Notes: a model not told the origin generated them from the sequence alone. Shown: positions 53,801-61,769, counted from the first letter of the stretch. The stretch is 64,000 bases of DNA from Prionace glauca (GCA_037974335.1 CM075760.1:56290890-56354889); one strand, 5' to 3'. A program made the numbers and translations.

Positions 53801-55807
53801 TCTGTCCCCCACAAACCCCCCAATCTGTCCCCCACAAACCCCCCAATCTGTCCCCCACAAACCCCCCAATCTGTCCACCACAAAACCCCCAATCTGTCCC
53901 CCACAAAACCCCCCAATCTGCCCCCCACAAACCCCCCAATCTGCCCCCCACAAACCCCCCAATCTGCCCCCGACAAAACCCCCCAATCTGTCCACCACAA
54001 AACCCCCAATCTGTCCCCACAAACCCCCAATCTGTCCCCCACAAAACCCCCAATCTGTCCCCCACAAAACCCCCCAATCTATCCCCCACAAACCCCCCAA
54101 TCTGTCCCCCACAAACCCCCCAATCTGTCCCCCACAAACCCCCCAATCTGCCCCCCACAAAACCCCCAATCTGTCCCCCACAAACCCCCCAATCTGTCCC
54201 CCACAAACCCCCAATCTGTCCACCACAAACCCCTCAATCTGCCCCCACAAAACCCCCCCAATCTGCCCCCCACAAACCACACAGTGAGCACGTGANNNNN
54301 NNNNNNNNNNNNNNNNNNNNNNNNNNNNNNNNNNNNNNNNNNNNNNNNNNNNNNNNNNNNNNNNNNNNNNNNNNNNNNNNNNNNNNNNNNNNNNNTCCGG
54401 ATATAACTACTCTTCCAGACTTGGCCTTTAGTTTCCACCCCAACTCCATAAATCTTTGCTTAATATCCCCTTCCCTTAATCTCCCCATGTGTCCCCCCAT
54501 GAACTATAACTTGGGGTTGATCTCCTCTCTGCACTAATTTATAGGGTTAGGGGCACGAGAAAAAAAAAACTACAACTACCGGCAAGCGCCCTAGTGACGA
54601 CTTTTTGTGACGATATTTTGGCCCTGGAGGGAGTGCAGAGGAGGTTTACTCGGCTGATACCGGAGTTGAGGGGATTGAGCTATGAGGAGAGGCTGAATAA
54701 ACTAGGCTTGTACTCGTTAGAGTTTAGAAGAATGAGGGGAGATCTCATTGAGACATATAAGATGATGAATGGGATGGATAGGATAGAGGTGGAGAGACTC
54801 TTCCCGCTCAAAAAAGACAGTAGGACTAAGGGAGACAGCCTCAAAATAAAGGGGGGGCGGTTTAGAACAGAGTTGAGGAGGAACTTCTTCACTCAAAGGG
54901 TGGTGAATCTCTGGAATTCTCTGCCCGTTGAAGTGGTGGAGGCTGCCTCGCTAAATATTTTTAAGAAACGGGTTGATGGGTTTTTGATAAGAGAAGGGAT
55001 TAAGGGTTATGGGGAGAGGGCGGGAAGGTGGAACTGAGCCACGACAGATCAGCCATGATCTTATTGAATGGCGGGGCAGGCTCGAAGGGCCAGATGGCCT
55101 ACTCCTGCTCCTATTTCTTATGTTCTTATGACTTCCGGTTTCTAACTAATTTTTTAAAAAACCGCCGAAACTCGCGACTTATTACTTGAAATAAAAAGTT
55201 AAACAGAATAAACAGAAAAATATACCTTGTTTTTGCCTCCTCACACGCCCAAAAATCGCTGCCTCTCGACTCTGCTCCACAGGAACAATCACTTACTTTG
55301 TCTTCCCACCCATTTCCAGCCCTGTCCCGACTGCGCCTGCCCTCCGGTCTGGGAGACGCACATGTGTCGGGAACGTGAATCCGGCGAAATGACCGATGCT
55401 CACAATCCGACCCACCCAAAACACATACACATCAGATCAGAGAATCCCTATCTCGCTCTCTCTCCGTCACTCTCTCTCTCTCTCTGTCTCTCTCTGTCCC
55501 TCTCTGTCCCTCTCTCTCTCTCTGTCCTTCTGTCTCTCTCCCTCTTTGTCTGTCTCTCTCCCTGTCTCTTGTGTATCTCTCTCTCTGTCTGTTTCTCTCT
55601 GTATCACTGTCTCTCTCTGTGTCTGACTCTCTCTCTTGCTCTCTCTCTCCCCTCCTTTGTCTCTGACTCTCTATGTCTCTCTCTCTCTGACTCTCTCCCT
55701 CTTCCTGTGCAGTACTGGCAGGGAGACAGATCCTCACCCTGGAGCAGAGCGAGCCTTACGGGAGGATAACCATCCGGCCGGGCCCCAAGTACGAGGTGGG
55801 ACTCTGA
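44746..55807 (+). CDS. REC8: REC8 meiotic cohesin kleisin gene, interrupted by an assembly gap
   Basis: REC8 is the meiosis-specific kleisin that closes the cohesin ring on SMC1/SMC3 and holds sister chromatids together until separase cuts it. Six coding exons are seen: 44746-44801, 48432-48500, 49300-49442, 50723-50797, 53067-53187 and 55713-55807. They encode the N-terminal Rad21/Rec8 domain (MFYFPDVLQRNTGKFSTIW; KRDYLRVNVVRTCEDI; PRPRFSLYLSAQL; GVVRVYHRQCNYL; LDPFFGVM...LPSP) and the extreme C-terminus (EQSEPYGRITIRPGPKY) of the winged-helix domain that binds SMC1. The residues PRFSLYLSAQL and the PYGR-PGP ending separate REC8 from RAD21 and RAD21L, from memory of the human proteins. All introns start GT and end AG. 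The exons for the whole middle of the protein (several hundred residues in mammals, with the separase sites) are missing, with a run of 100 N in the right place. Exon 4 has a frame problem described in its own entry. Confidence 0.92.
44897..45115 (-). mobile_element. L2-like LINE 3' tail
   Basis: Minus-strand tail in REC8 intron 1: 'tattattgtcacatgtattg', 'gaaaagtatcgtttcttgcg', 'gagcataccattcatag', 'gcagagaaagatcagaaag'. Only the 3' UTR is present. Confidence 0.8.
45118..45234 (-). mobile_element. tRNA-derived SINE, tail fragment
   Basis: 'gtgccacaagacggcttaca', 'gcaatgaagttactgtgaaa' and 'gtcgccacattctggcacct' form the minus-strand tail of the common SINE. It is followed at once by a plus-strand copy. 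Confidence 0.75.
45235..45562 (+). mobile_element. tRNA-derived SINE, near full length
   Basis: Head 'ggcatggtggcacagtggtt', B box 'gggttcgattc', middle 'cgccagtttttccccacagt', tail 'aaccgactggtgacactaat' and 'aaatagacttt'. Confidence 0.85.
45565..45930 (-). repeat. 52-bp satellite grown from SINE sequence, about seven copies
   Basis: Unit 'acactaaggggcaatttagc' + 'atggccaatccacctaacct' + 'gcacatctttgg'. Unit starts at 45611, 45663, 45715, 45768, 45820 and 45872, i.e. 52 or 53 bases apart. The unit equals an internal segment of the SINE on the minus strand, whose remainder follows at 45931. Confidence 0.92.
45931..46065 (-). mobile_element. tRNA-derived SINE, head part
   Basis: Minus strand: 'actgtgggaggaaactgagc', 'gcagacacggggagaatggg', 'gggaatcgaacccgggtccc' (B box) and 'ggtgctaaccattgtgctgc' (A box side). 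This is the SINE from which the 52-bp satellite arose. Confidence 0.85.
46230..46420 (+). repeat. G-rich low-complexity run
   Basis: Runs such as 'gggcggtggggggttggg' and a long G-homopolymer near 46381-46396 with GGTGG neighbours. Four or more G-runs within short distance could form G-quadruplexes on the REC8 sense strand, inside intron 1. Confidence 0.7.
46582..46788 (+). mobile_element. L2-like LINE 3' portion, left half (interrupted)
   Basis: 'tcaacatgtcagcaacgact', peptide TTLANFYRCTMESIFFWLYH, ending at 'tgctgcctcggcaaa'. Continues at 47745 after a CR1. Confidence 0.82.
46789..47744 (+). mobile_element. CR1-type LINE, 5'-truncated, nested in an L2-like LINE
   Basis: Starts at 'gagggaaccgagtgcagggt' (RT, just before the FADDTK box) and runs to the 3' end 'tatttcttatgttcttac'. 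Encodes FADDTKIGGKANCAEGVES, then after a one-base change near 46958 the rest in another frame (VRKANGMLAFIARGIEYKSR to GYGERAGRWN). Young subfamily, as at 21572. Confidence 0.92.
47745..48035 (+). mobile_element. L2-like LINE 3' portion, right half
   Basis: 'acaccccggacattctctct', 'gacttttgaatggacttact', 'ctccatgaacggtatgcttt', 'gtatagcgcgcaagaaagaa' and an (AAATC)n tail. Compared with the copy at 55925, about 26 bases between 'gcaaa' and 'acacccc' are missing, presumably lost when the CR1 inserted. Confidence 0.85.
48040..48183 (-). mobile_element. tRNA-derived SINE, head part
   Basis: 'tgcacctggaggaaactcac', 'gcagactccccacaggcagc' and 'ggcagcagtgctaaccagtg' on the minus strand. Confidence 0.75.
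48195..48388 (+). mobile_element. CR1-type LINE 3' end next to REC8 exon 2
   Basis: 'gtggaattctttcctgcaga', 'gatgggccgaacggcctact' and 'tctgctcttgtgtcttgtgg' are a CR1-type 3' end. It stops about 40 bases before the exon 2 acceptor, so the branch point may lie in or next to LINE sequence. Confidence 0.7.
48432..48500 (+). CDS. REC8: REC8 exon 2
   Basis: Acceptor 'ccctctgctag' and donor 'gtgagt'. Encodes (W)LVATRARKVTKRDYLRVNV and on to VRT plus TG of a Cys codon. Mammalian REC8 has LAATRG...VKREYLNVNVVKTC here. Phase 2 on both sides. Confidence 0.93.
48667..49120 (-). mobile_element. SINE with expanded 52-bp satellite, second locus
   Basis: Minus-strand SINE 3' region ('agaatcccgacagtgcagaa', 'gcccattgagcctgcaccga') followed by about six 52-53-bp units ('tttggacactacggggcaat', 'tagcatggccaatccac'). 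Some units carry a shared change, 'ggactaacttagcat', showing spread of a variant within this array. Confidence 0.85.
49121..49222 (+). mobile_element. tRNA-derived SINE, tail fragment
   Basis: 'ctgtgctaaattctcccttt', 'caactaggggattttcatgg' and 'cttcattgcagtgttaatgt', plus orientation. It ends about 80 bases before REC8 exon 3. Confidence 0.75.
49300..49442 (+). CDS. REC8: REC8 exon 3
   Basis: Acceptor 'tttctctttcag', donor 'gtgagt' at 49443. Encodes CEDIIKYILVQVRPLYPG, PRPRFSLYLSAQLEIG, VVRVYHRQCNYLI and one base of the next codon. This is the most conserved part of the REC8 N-terminal domain, which contacts SMC3. Confidence 0.95.
49622..49732 (-). mobile_element. tRNA-derived SINE, head fragment
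   Basis: 'ggggagaaggtgcaaacacc', 'cgagccgggaattgaactgg' and 'gctgtgccacccgtta' on the minus strand. Confidence 0.75.
49740..50025 (+). mobile_element. CR1-type LINE 3' fragment, older
   Basis: 'gatgaatttcttcagccgga', 'gtggaactcattgccacaga' and 'tgatgggccgaatggcctaa' are the RT C-terminus and 3' UTR of an older CR1 subfamily. Confidence 0.75.
50028..50665 (-). mobile_element. L2-like LINE 3' portion, interrupted by a CR1
   Basis: Left part 50028-50255 ('tactgtcacatgtattacta', 'gtctgacagcagcagggaag') and right part 50522-50665 ('cctcagacttttgtaacttt', 'ggcagcgggaagtgtagaca'). Between them sits a 5'-truncated CR1. The element ends about 55 bases before REC8 exon 4. Confidence 0.85.
50256..50521 (+). 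mobile_element. CR1-type LINE, short 3' end, nested
   Basis: From 'gagaacagagttgaggagga' (RRNFFTQRVVNLWN region) to 'ctcctatttcttatgac'. ATGAC flanks both sides, consistent with a short target duplication. Confidence 0.85.
50723..50797 (+). CDS. REC8: REC8 exon 4 (frame problem)
   Basis: Acceptor 'cccctccgcag' ends at 50722, donor 'gtgagt' at 50798. The end reads ILDRLHRMESQARINMVDEV, as in human ILERLHRAQLQIRIDMVE. Joined from exon 3 with this acceptor, however, the frame reaches TAG at 50739-50741 after DEIQQF. One more base in 'cagcaattcta' would give DEIQQILDRLHR, the length seen in mammals. Alternatively an AG at 50726-50727 gives an in-frame exon two residues shorter (DPAILDRLHR), but without a good pyrimidine tract directly before it. 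A single-base assembly error is my first choice. Confidence 0.85.
50850..52100 (+). repeat. Purine-rich minisatellite in REC8 intron 4
   Basis: G/A-rich units near 27-30 bases of the type 'gtgttgggggagagggaggg' + 'agagaga'. Dense in G-runs (GGGGG, GGG, GGG), hence G-quadruplex prone, and nearly pure purine except for the GTGTT in each unit. Open frames across it have no protein character. Confidence 0.92.
52135..53066 (+). repeat. Pyrimidine-rich minisatellite in REC8 intron 4
   Basis: C/T-rich units of about 28 bases: 'ccctctcactctctctctcc' + 'ctctgtgt' or 'ctctgagt'. It runs straight into the exon 5 acceptor and so also serves as its pyrimidine tract. Being complementary in composition to 50850-52100, the pair could fold back in the transcript. 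Confidence 0.92.
53067..53187 (+). CDS. REC8: REC8 exon 5
   Basis: Acceptor 'ctctcctccag', donor 'gtaagt' at 53188. Encodes QVNLQLLPDMAALMKTYEGA, LDPFFGVMASPVLPSPSLIP and Q. Mammalian REC8 has DPFFGMM...LPSPFDIPQ at this place. Ends in phase 0. Confidence 0.93.
53230..54295 (+). repeat. C-rich minisatellite, 23-bp unit, truncated by the gap
   Basis: Left part has longer units of about 69 bases ('catccccccaacctgtcccc', 'accctgtcccgtacaatccc'); from about 53510 the unit is 23-24 bases, 'aatctgtcccccacaaa' + 'cccccc', about 33 copies with variants (CTGCC, GTCCACC). It reaches the run of N, so its true length is unknown. It lies in REC8 intron 5. Confidence 0.93.
54296..54395. other. Assembly gap, 100 N
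   Basis: Exactly 100 N, the usual placeholder for a gap of unknown size. It lies within REC8 where the middle exons should be. Confidence 0.99.
54606..55130 (+). mobile_element. CR1-type LINE, 5'-truncated
   Basis: Starts at 'gatattttggccctggaggg' (DILALEGVQRRFTRLIPELR) and is open to the end of ORF2 at 55035 (GYGERAGRWN), with 3' end 'tttcttatgttcttatg'. Young subfamily. Bases 54396-54605 to its left are unassigned and include 'gggttaggggcacgagaaaa'. Confidence 0.92.
55131..55452. other. Unassigned REC8 intron sequence
   Basis: I searched this stretch for the exon before the last REC8 exon and found none. A frame over 55227-55769 starts in it but runs into the CT tract and has no REC8 character. 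Confidence 0.5.
55453..55705 (+). repeat. CT-rich low-complexity tract
   Basis: 'ctctctctccgtcactctct' and similar, directly before the last REC8 exon, whose acceptor it feeds. Confidence 0.9.
55713..55807 (+). CDS. REC8: REC8 last coding exon
   Basis: Acceptor 'cttcctgtgcag' after a CT-rich tract. With two bases finishing a codon, it reads LAGRQILTLEQSEPYGRI, TIRPGPKYEVGL and TGA at 55805-55807. Human REC8 ends LSAQQILHVKQEKPYGRLLI then QPGPRFH. The preceding exon must end with one base of a codon (phase 1); no such exon is present between 53188 and 55712. Confidence 0.9.
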
Positions 55808-55924
55808 GCCCCTTCCCGGACGCCGGACTGGCGGATGGGCCCGAGCAGCGGTAACCTGCAGTCTGGAGACGTAGGTGGGGACCAGGCGATTTGGACAGCC
55901 CGATGCCCCCACACTGAGAACCAG

Positions 55925-56450
55925 CAACAGTGAAAAGTATTGTTTCATGTGCACTATACAAAGCATACTGTTCATGGACAAGGAAAGGAGAGAGTGCAGA
56001 ATGTAGTGTTACAGTCATAGCTAAGGTGCAGAGAAAGATCAACTTAATGCAAGGTAAGTCAGAAGCAGGTAACAAGCTGTTCTTGAGTTGGTTGGTGCGT
56101 GACCTCAGACTTTTGTATCTTTTTCCTGAGGGAGGAAGGTGGAAGAGAGAATGTCTGGGGTGTGCGGGGTCCTTAATTATGCTGGCTGCTTTGCTGAGGC
56201 AGCGGGAAGTGTTGACAGAGTCAATGGATGGGAGGCTGATTTGTTGCTGGATTGGGCTACATTCACGACCTTTTGTAGTTCCTGCAGTCTTGGGCAGAGC
56301 AGGAGCCCATACTGAGCTGTGATACAACCCCAGAAAGAATGCTTTCTATGGTGCATCTGTAAAAGTTGGTGAAAGTTGTAGCTGACATGCCAAGTTTCTT
56401 TTGAGTTCTGAGAAAGTAAAGGCGTTGGTGGGGCTTCCTTAACTACAGCA
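55925..56450 (-). mobile_element. L2-like LINE 3' portion, uninterrupted reference copy
   Basis: 'gtgaaaagtattgtttcatg', 'gttggtgcgtgacctcagac', 'gctgctttgctgaggcagcg' and 'gcatctgtaaaagttggtga' on the minus strand. It begins about 115 bases after the REC8 stop, so it is probably part of the 3' UTR. Confidence 0.85.
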
Positions 56451-56626
56451 TCGCTGTCCCATCGTCATCAAAACACTGCTCTCTATACTGCCAGGTCCAG
56501 TTGTCACAGGTTAATGCTGTTTATATTAATGAGGTTTTAATCTATTTTATTGTGACTTGATTCGTTTCAACCAGTTTGTGCATTAATTAATGTTTGCAGG
56601 ATTTGTCTGTATTCTTATTTAAACCA

Positions 56627-56632
56627 AATAAA
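56627..56632 (+). terminator. REC8: Candidate REC8 polyadenylation signal
   Basis: First canonical AATAAA on the plus strand that I find after the stop (about 820 bases on), followed by T-rich sequence 'ctatttatttatatttaagg'. Use is inferred. Confidence 0.4.
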
Positions 56633-56699
56633 CTATTTATTTATATTTAAGGAGTTTCTGGTGCTGCTTGTATGTTCTAGATTTAGGAGAAATTAGATT

Positions 56700-57060
56700 A
56701 TTTCTGTCTCTCTGTGTGAGTCTCTCCCTCTGGGCTCAATAATACCATCGTGTTGCGCCCATTTTCGGATGCGATAACTTGGTAAAGTGGAGTGTAAGGT
56801 GAGGAGCACAATCCATGCCCGCCTCTGCGCCCGTTCCCCCTTTACCAAGCAGCTAAAATGGCTGTGATCAGCACCGCACCCTAAACGGGTGCGATGTCAA
56901 TTTAAACGCATTTGTATTTGGATGCTCAAACGTTCCTGCATTTCCCCTTTTACCATCACGTTCGCGCATCCAGATTCAGCGAGAAACAGACATGGTCTAC
57001 AAAGATGTGTTTTGGGCGCTCCAGCTTCTGAAGAGGTAAATACAGAGCTTCCAGCAGCTG
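56700..57060. other. Unassigned, moderately CpG-rich stretch
   Basis: Contains 'ttttcggatgcgataact', 'cacgttcgcgcatcc' and similar. No gene or repeat recognised; a weak promoter-like character only. Confidence 0.35.
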
Positions 57061-57094
57061 TCTGACTCAGAACAGTGGTTGAAGTGGTGGAAGG

Positions 57095-57345
57095 GGAGGG
57101 AGTCCAGATGTTCTCTGGTTGGAGGAGGGGTTGGGAGGGAGGGAGACTAGATGTTCCCTGGTTGGAGGGGGGAGGGAGGCCAGATGTTCTCTGGTTGGAG
57201 GAGGTTGGGGGGAGGGAGGCCAGATGTTCTCTGGAGGGGGGTGGGGGGGGTGCGAGGCCAGATGTTCTCTGGTTGCAGGGGAGTGGGGGGGGAGGCCAGA
57301 TGTTCTCTGGTTGGATGGGGTGGCGAGGAGGCCAGATGGTGTTCT
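57095..57345 (+). repeat. G-rich minisatellite, about 37-44-bp unit, six to seven copies
   Basis: Unit 'ccagatgttctctggttgga' + 'ggggggagggagg' with variable G-runs. Open frames on both strands over this part are repeat by-products. Confidence 0.85.
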
Positions 57346-57599
57346 GGGCCGCTTTCTCTGGCCCAGGAGCAGTGACAATGTGGCAGGGGAGTGTTTTGTA
57401 CTGTACCTGCACAGTTGAAGGCTCCGCTCGGAGCAGCCGTGTTTCGGGTGCGATAAATCCCACTCACAGGTTTCTGCAGCACAATTCAGAATCACTGCTT
57501 TTTTCTCAGGCAGAGTTCATATGGGGCACCTGAGGACAGGTTTACAAGTCGGATCTGGATCATGCCAGATTCAGTACTTAGAATCAAAATGGTAAAATC

Positions 57600-58205
57600 G
57601 GGCCTTCTCTCTGTGTCTCTCAAACACACACTCAGTCTGTCTCTCTATCTCTGTCTCTCTCTGTCTGTGTCGTGCTCTCTCTCTCCTTGTCTGTATCTCT
57701 CTCTCTCTCTCTCATACACAGTCTGTCTCTCTATCTCTGTCTCTCTCTCTCTGTGTTGTGCTCTCACTCTCTCCCTCTGTTTCTGTGTGTCTCTCTCCCT
57801 GTCTGTCTCTCTCTCTCTCTCACACGGACTCAGTCTATCTATGTCTGTCTCTGTCTGTCACTCCCTCTCTTCCCCTGTCTCTCACTGTCTTTCTCTCTCT
57901 AACTCTGTCTCTTTCTTTCTCTCACTCTGTCTCATTTCACTGTCACTCTCTGTCTCTGACTCACCTCTGACTCTCCCTCTCTCAGGGGCACTCTGTCTCT
58001 GTTATCCTGTCTCTCTATCTCTCTTTGTCTTTCCTATCTCTCTCTCCATCTCTTGCTCCGTCAGTGTTATTCTCTCTCTCTGTCCTTGTCTCCATTTCTG
58101 TTTTTTCCTATCTCTCCCTTCTCACTCAGTCCCTCTGTCCCTGTCTATCTCTATCTCTCCCTCTCTGTCTCACTCACTATCATTTCCCTCTCTCTTGGCC
58201 TCGCT
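57600..58205 (+). repeat. CT-rich low-complexity tract
   Basis: 'tctctctctgtctgtgtcgt' and similar runs, mainly (CTCTGT)n-like. No unit longer than a few bases is stable. Confidence 0.9.
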
Positions 58206-58212
58206 TCTTTTT

Positions 58213-58505
58213 TAATACTAATGTCACAAGTAGGCTTACATTAACACTGCAATGAAGTTACTGTGAAAATCTCTGAGTTGCCACACCCCAGCGCCTGTTC
58301 AGGTACACTGAGGGAGAATTTAGTACAGCCCAATGCACTTAACCAGCACGTCTTTTGAACTGTGGGAGGAAACTAGAGCGCCTGGAGGAAACTCTCACAG
58401 ATACAGGAAGAACATGCGGACTCCGCACAGACAGTGACCCGAACTGGGAATCACACCCGGGTGGACCCAAACAGCCACTGGAGTGTGACGATCAGGGAAT
58501 TTTTC
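58213..58505 (-). mobile_element. tRNA-derived SINE, near full length
   Basis: 'aatgtcacaagtaggcttac' tail, 'gggagaatttagtacagccc' middle, 'aactgggaatcacacccggg' B-box side, minus strand. Confidence 0.8.
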
Positions 58506-58507
58506 AC

Positions 58508-58955
58508 AGTAACTTCACAGGGTCATAAAGGTTTACAGCATGGAAACAGGCCCTTCGGCCCAACTTGTCCATGCTGCCCCTTTTTTTAACCCCCAAGTTA
58601 GTCCCATTTGCCCACATTTGGCCCATATCCCTCTATACCCATCTTACCCATGTAACCATCTAAACATTTTTAAAAGACAAAATTGTACTCCCGTCTACTA
58701 CCACCTCTGGCAGCTTGTTCCAGACACTCACCACCCTCTACATGAAATAGTAACCCCTCTGGATCCTTCTGTATCTCTCCCCTCTCACCTTAAACCTATG
58801 CCCTCTAGTTTTAGACTCCCCCACAGTTGGGAAAAGATGTTGACTATCTAGCTGATTTATGTCCCTCATTATTTTATAGACTTCTATAAGCTCATCCCTT
58901 AGCCTCCTCTGCTCCAGAGAAAAAATGTCCCAGTCGGTCCAGCCTCTCCTTATAA
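58508..58955 (-). mobile_element. CR1-type LINE 3' fragment, different subfamily
   Basis: 'gtttacagcatggaaacagg', 'cttcggcccaacttgtccat' and 'agcttgttccagacactcac' on the minus strand. It shares its general layout with the copy at 60195 but is clearly separate. Confidence 0.75.
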
Positions 58956-59035
58956 TTCAGTGTTAATGTACTGTTAATATAAGCAGTGTTGCAGTGTTAA
59001 TGTAAGCTGACTTGCGACACTAATAAGTACTTTTA
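58956..59035 (+). mobile_element. SINE tail fragment
   Basis: 'ttgcagtgttaatgtaagct' and 'gacttgcgacactaataagt'. Bases 59036-59395 hold a short (CA)n at about 59063 and otherwise nothing recognised. Confidence 0.6.
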
Positions 59036-59395
59036 CAGATTCACAGTGGGATCTACATTATACACACACACACGTGAATGTCTCACTGTGAATTCCCTGA
59101 ATCTGCAGTTCCTAACTCAGCTCATTCCCAGAATATTTCTCACAGTGAGGTGAGGAACTGCATCCCACTGATCCTGGCTTGGGAACTGGTGGAGAGAGGA
59201 AGGGGGAGGGGGGAAACAGTCCAGAGATTCCTCTGAGTCAGCCTGAGCCAAGACTCTGCACCTGGGCCAAGGATTCAACATCCAGCTGCTACCAGGCAGC
59301 CTGTCGTCAGTTTATTGGCCTGTTATTCCCCACACATCCTACCCCCAAGCTGGCCTCATCAATTCCAACGCCAAGCGGGGGATGGATGGCCACCT

Positions 59396-59645
59396 AGAAT
59401 CATAGAATCTCTACAGTAATGAAGGAGGCCATTCAGTCCATTGAGTCTGTACCGAATACAATCCCACCCAGGCACTATCCCCATAACCTCAAACATTTAC
59501 CCTGCTAATCCCCAGACACTAAGGGGCAAATTAGCATAGCCAATCTACGTAACCTGCACATCTTTAGACACTAACGGGCAGCTTAGTATGGCCAATTCCC
59601 CCCAACTGGCACATCTGGACACTAAGGGAAAAGTTAGCATGGCCA
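59396..59645 (-). mobile_element. SINE with 52-bp satellite, third locus, left part
   Basis: Minus-strand SINE 3' region ('agaatctctacagtaatgaa', 'cattgagtctgtaccgaata') then about two and a half 52-bp units ending at 'tagcatggccaa'. It resumes at 60027 after a CR1. Confidence 0.82.
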
Positions 59646-60026
59646 AGATGATGAATGGGATGGATAGGATAGAGGTGGAGAGACTGTTCCCGCTCAAAAA
59701 AGACAGTAGGACTAGGGGGCACAGCCTCAAGATAAAGGGGGGGCGGTTTAGAACAGAGTTGAGGAGGAACTTCTTCACTCAAAGGGTGGTGAATCTCTGG
59801 AATTCTCTGCCCGTTGAAGTGGTGGAGGCTGCCTCGCTAAATATTTTTAAGAAACGGGTTGATGGGTTTTTGATAAGAGAAGGGATTAAGGGTTATGGGG
59901 AGAGGGCGGGAAGGTGGAGCTGAGTCACGACAGATCAGCCATGATCTTATTGAATGGCGGGGCAGGCTCGAAGGGCCAGATGGCCTACTCCTGCTCCTAT
60001 TTCTTATGTTCTTATGTTCTTATGTT
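59646..60026 (+). mobile_element. CR1-type LINE, 5'-truncated, nested in SINE/satellite
   Basis: Starts at 'gatgatgaatgggatggata' (MMNGMDRIEVERLF) and is open to GYGERAGRWS at 59923; ends in four TTCTTATG-type repeats (59999-60026). CAA is present at both junctions. Confidence 0.92.
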
Positions 60027-60160
60027 CAATCCACCCTGAAGCACCCGGAGGAAACCCATGCAGACATGGGGAGAATGTGCAGGCAGTGACCCAAACTGGG
60101 AATTGAACCCAGGTCCCTGGCGCAGCTAACCACTGCACCACCAGGCTGCCTTAGTTGAAG
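60027..60160 (-). mobile_element. SINE, third locus, right part (head)
   Basis: 'caatccaccctgaagcaccc', 'ggagaatgtgcaggcagtga', 'gggaattgaacccaggtccc' and 'gctaaccactgcaccacc', minus strand. Confidence 0.8.
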
Positions 60161-60194
60161 GATCAATAAGCAAGGGGCGTGACACAGATTTATA

Positions 60195-61345
60195 TAGAAC
60201 ATAGAACACTACAGCACAAACAGGCCCTTCGGCCCACAAGTTGCGCCGATCATATCCCTGCCTACCAGGCCTATCTATAACCCTCAATCCCATTAAATCC
60301 CATGTACTCATCCAGAAGTCTCTTAAAAGACCCCAACGAGTTTGCCTCTATCACCACCGGAGGCAGCCGATTCCACTCAGTCACCACCCTCTGAGTGAAA
60401 AACTTACCCCAACATTTCCTCTGTACTTGCTCCCCAGCACCTTAAACCGGTGTCCTCTCATAGCGACCATTTCAGCCCTGGGACATAGCTTCCAAGAATC
60501 CGCCCTATCTATACCTCTCAACATCTCATAAACCTCTATCAGGTCGGCTCTCAACCTTCATCTCTCCAGGGAGAAAAGACCGAGCTCCCTCAACCTATCC
60601 TCATAAGGCATGTCACCCAGTCCAGGCAACATCCTCGTAAATCTCTTCTGCATCCTTTCAATAGCTTCCACATCCTTCTTGTAATGAGGCGACCAGAACT
60701 GTGCATAGTACTCCAAGTGGGGTCTGACAAGGGTCTTATAAAGTTGCAGCATTACCTCCCGACTCCTAAACTCAATCCCTCGATTAATGAAGGCTAGTAC
60801 ACCATACGCCTTCTTGGCCACATCCTCCACCTGCGAGGCCGATTTAAGAGTCCTATGCACCTGGACTCCAAGGTCCTTCTGCTCCTCAACACTGCTAAGA
60901 GTCCTACCCTTGATACTATACTCCTTCATCCCATTGGACCTGCCAAAATGGACCACTACACACTTATCCGTGTTGAAGTCCACCTGCCACTTCTCCGCCC
61001 AGTCTTGCATCCTATCTATGTCTCGCTGCAACTTCTAACATCCACAACACCACCAATCTTCGTATCATCGGCGAACTTACAAACCCATCCCTCCACTTCC
61101 TCATCCAGGCCATTTATGAAAATTACAGACAGCAAGCATCCTAGAACAGATCCCTGGGGCACTCCACTGGTTACCAACCTCCATCCACAACCACTCTCTG
61201 CCTTCTGCAGGCAAGCCAGTTCTGGATCCACAAGGCAACAGCTCCTTGGATCCCATGCCCTCTCACTTTTTCATGGGGGACCTTATCAAACGCCTTGCTG
61301 AAGTCCATGTAAACCACATCCACCGCTCTTCCGTCACCAAAATTG
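60195..61345 (-). mobile_element. CR1-type LINE, second subfamily, 5'-truncated
   Basis: Minus-strand RT: LVTSGVPQGSVLGCLLS, KFADDTKIGGVVD (catalytic box), LVRPHLEYYAQFWSPHYKKD, RMLPGLGDMPYEDRLRELGL, in two frames that change near 61020, then decayed to the 3' end 'agaacactacagcacaaaca' / 'cccttcggcccacaagttg'. The subfamily is that of 6462-8592, with a 3' end unlike the young TTCTTATG copies. Confidence 0.88.
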
Positions 61346-61479
61346 TTTTGTTTACAAAGTTTATATCCCTTACCTAATAACTTAGAGGCAAAACAAAATC
61401 AAAAATATAATCAAAAGCATCTGATACTCCCGAGATCATCGACAAAGCCGCAGTCTAATAGCTGTTCTGGCAAATTTAA

Positions 61480-61765
61480 GCTCAGGAGTAGGAGACTTAG
61501 AGGGGATTTAAGAAGATACTTTTTCATTGGTTAGAAGGTGGGTATCTGTGCCTTTATAAGGTTCTGGTGAGACTACACCTAGAGTATTGGAGTAGTTTTG
61601 GGCCCCATATCTAAAGAAGGATGTCTGGCCTTGGAAAGGGGTGAATGGAGGTTCACAAGAATGAAAAGCTTGTAGTACATGGAAAAGTTGAGGACTCTGG
61701 ATCTGTACTCGTTGGAGTTTAGAAGAATGAGTGGAGGTTTTATTGAAACTTATGGGATAATGTGA
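61480..61765 (+). mobile_element. CR1-type LINE fragment, old
   Basis: 'ttctggtgagactacaccta', 'gagtattggagtagttttgg' and 'gtactcgttggagtttagaa' are the LVRPHLEYC...LYSLEFRRM part of RT, much changed. Confidence 0.7.
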
Positions 61766-61769
61766 GGCG

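Noticed and set aside
53026-54537. A 503-residue Pro-rich frame running across the assembly gap
   Set aside because: It begins in satellite, passes through REC8 exon 5, then translates the 23-bp minisatellite and the N run. Only 53067-53187 is genuine coding sequence.
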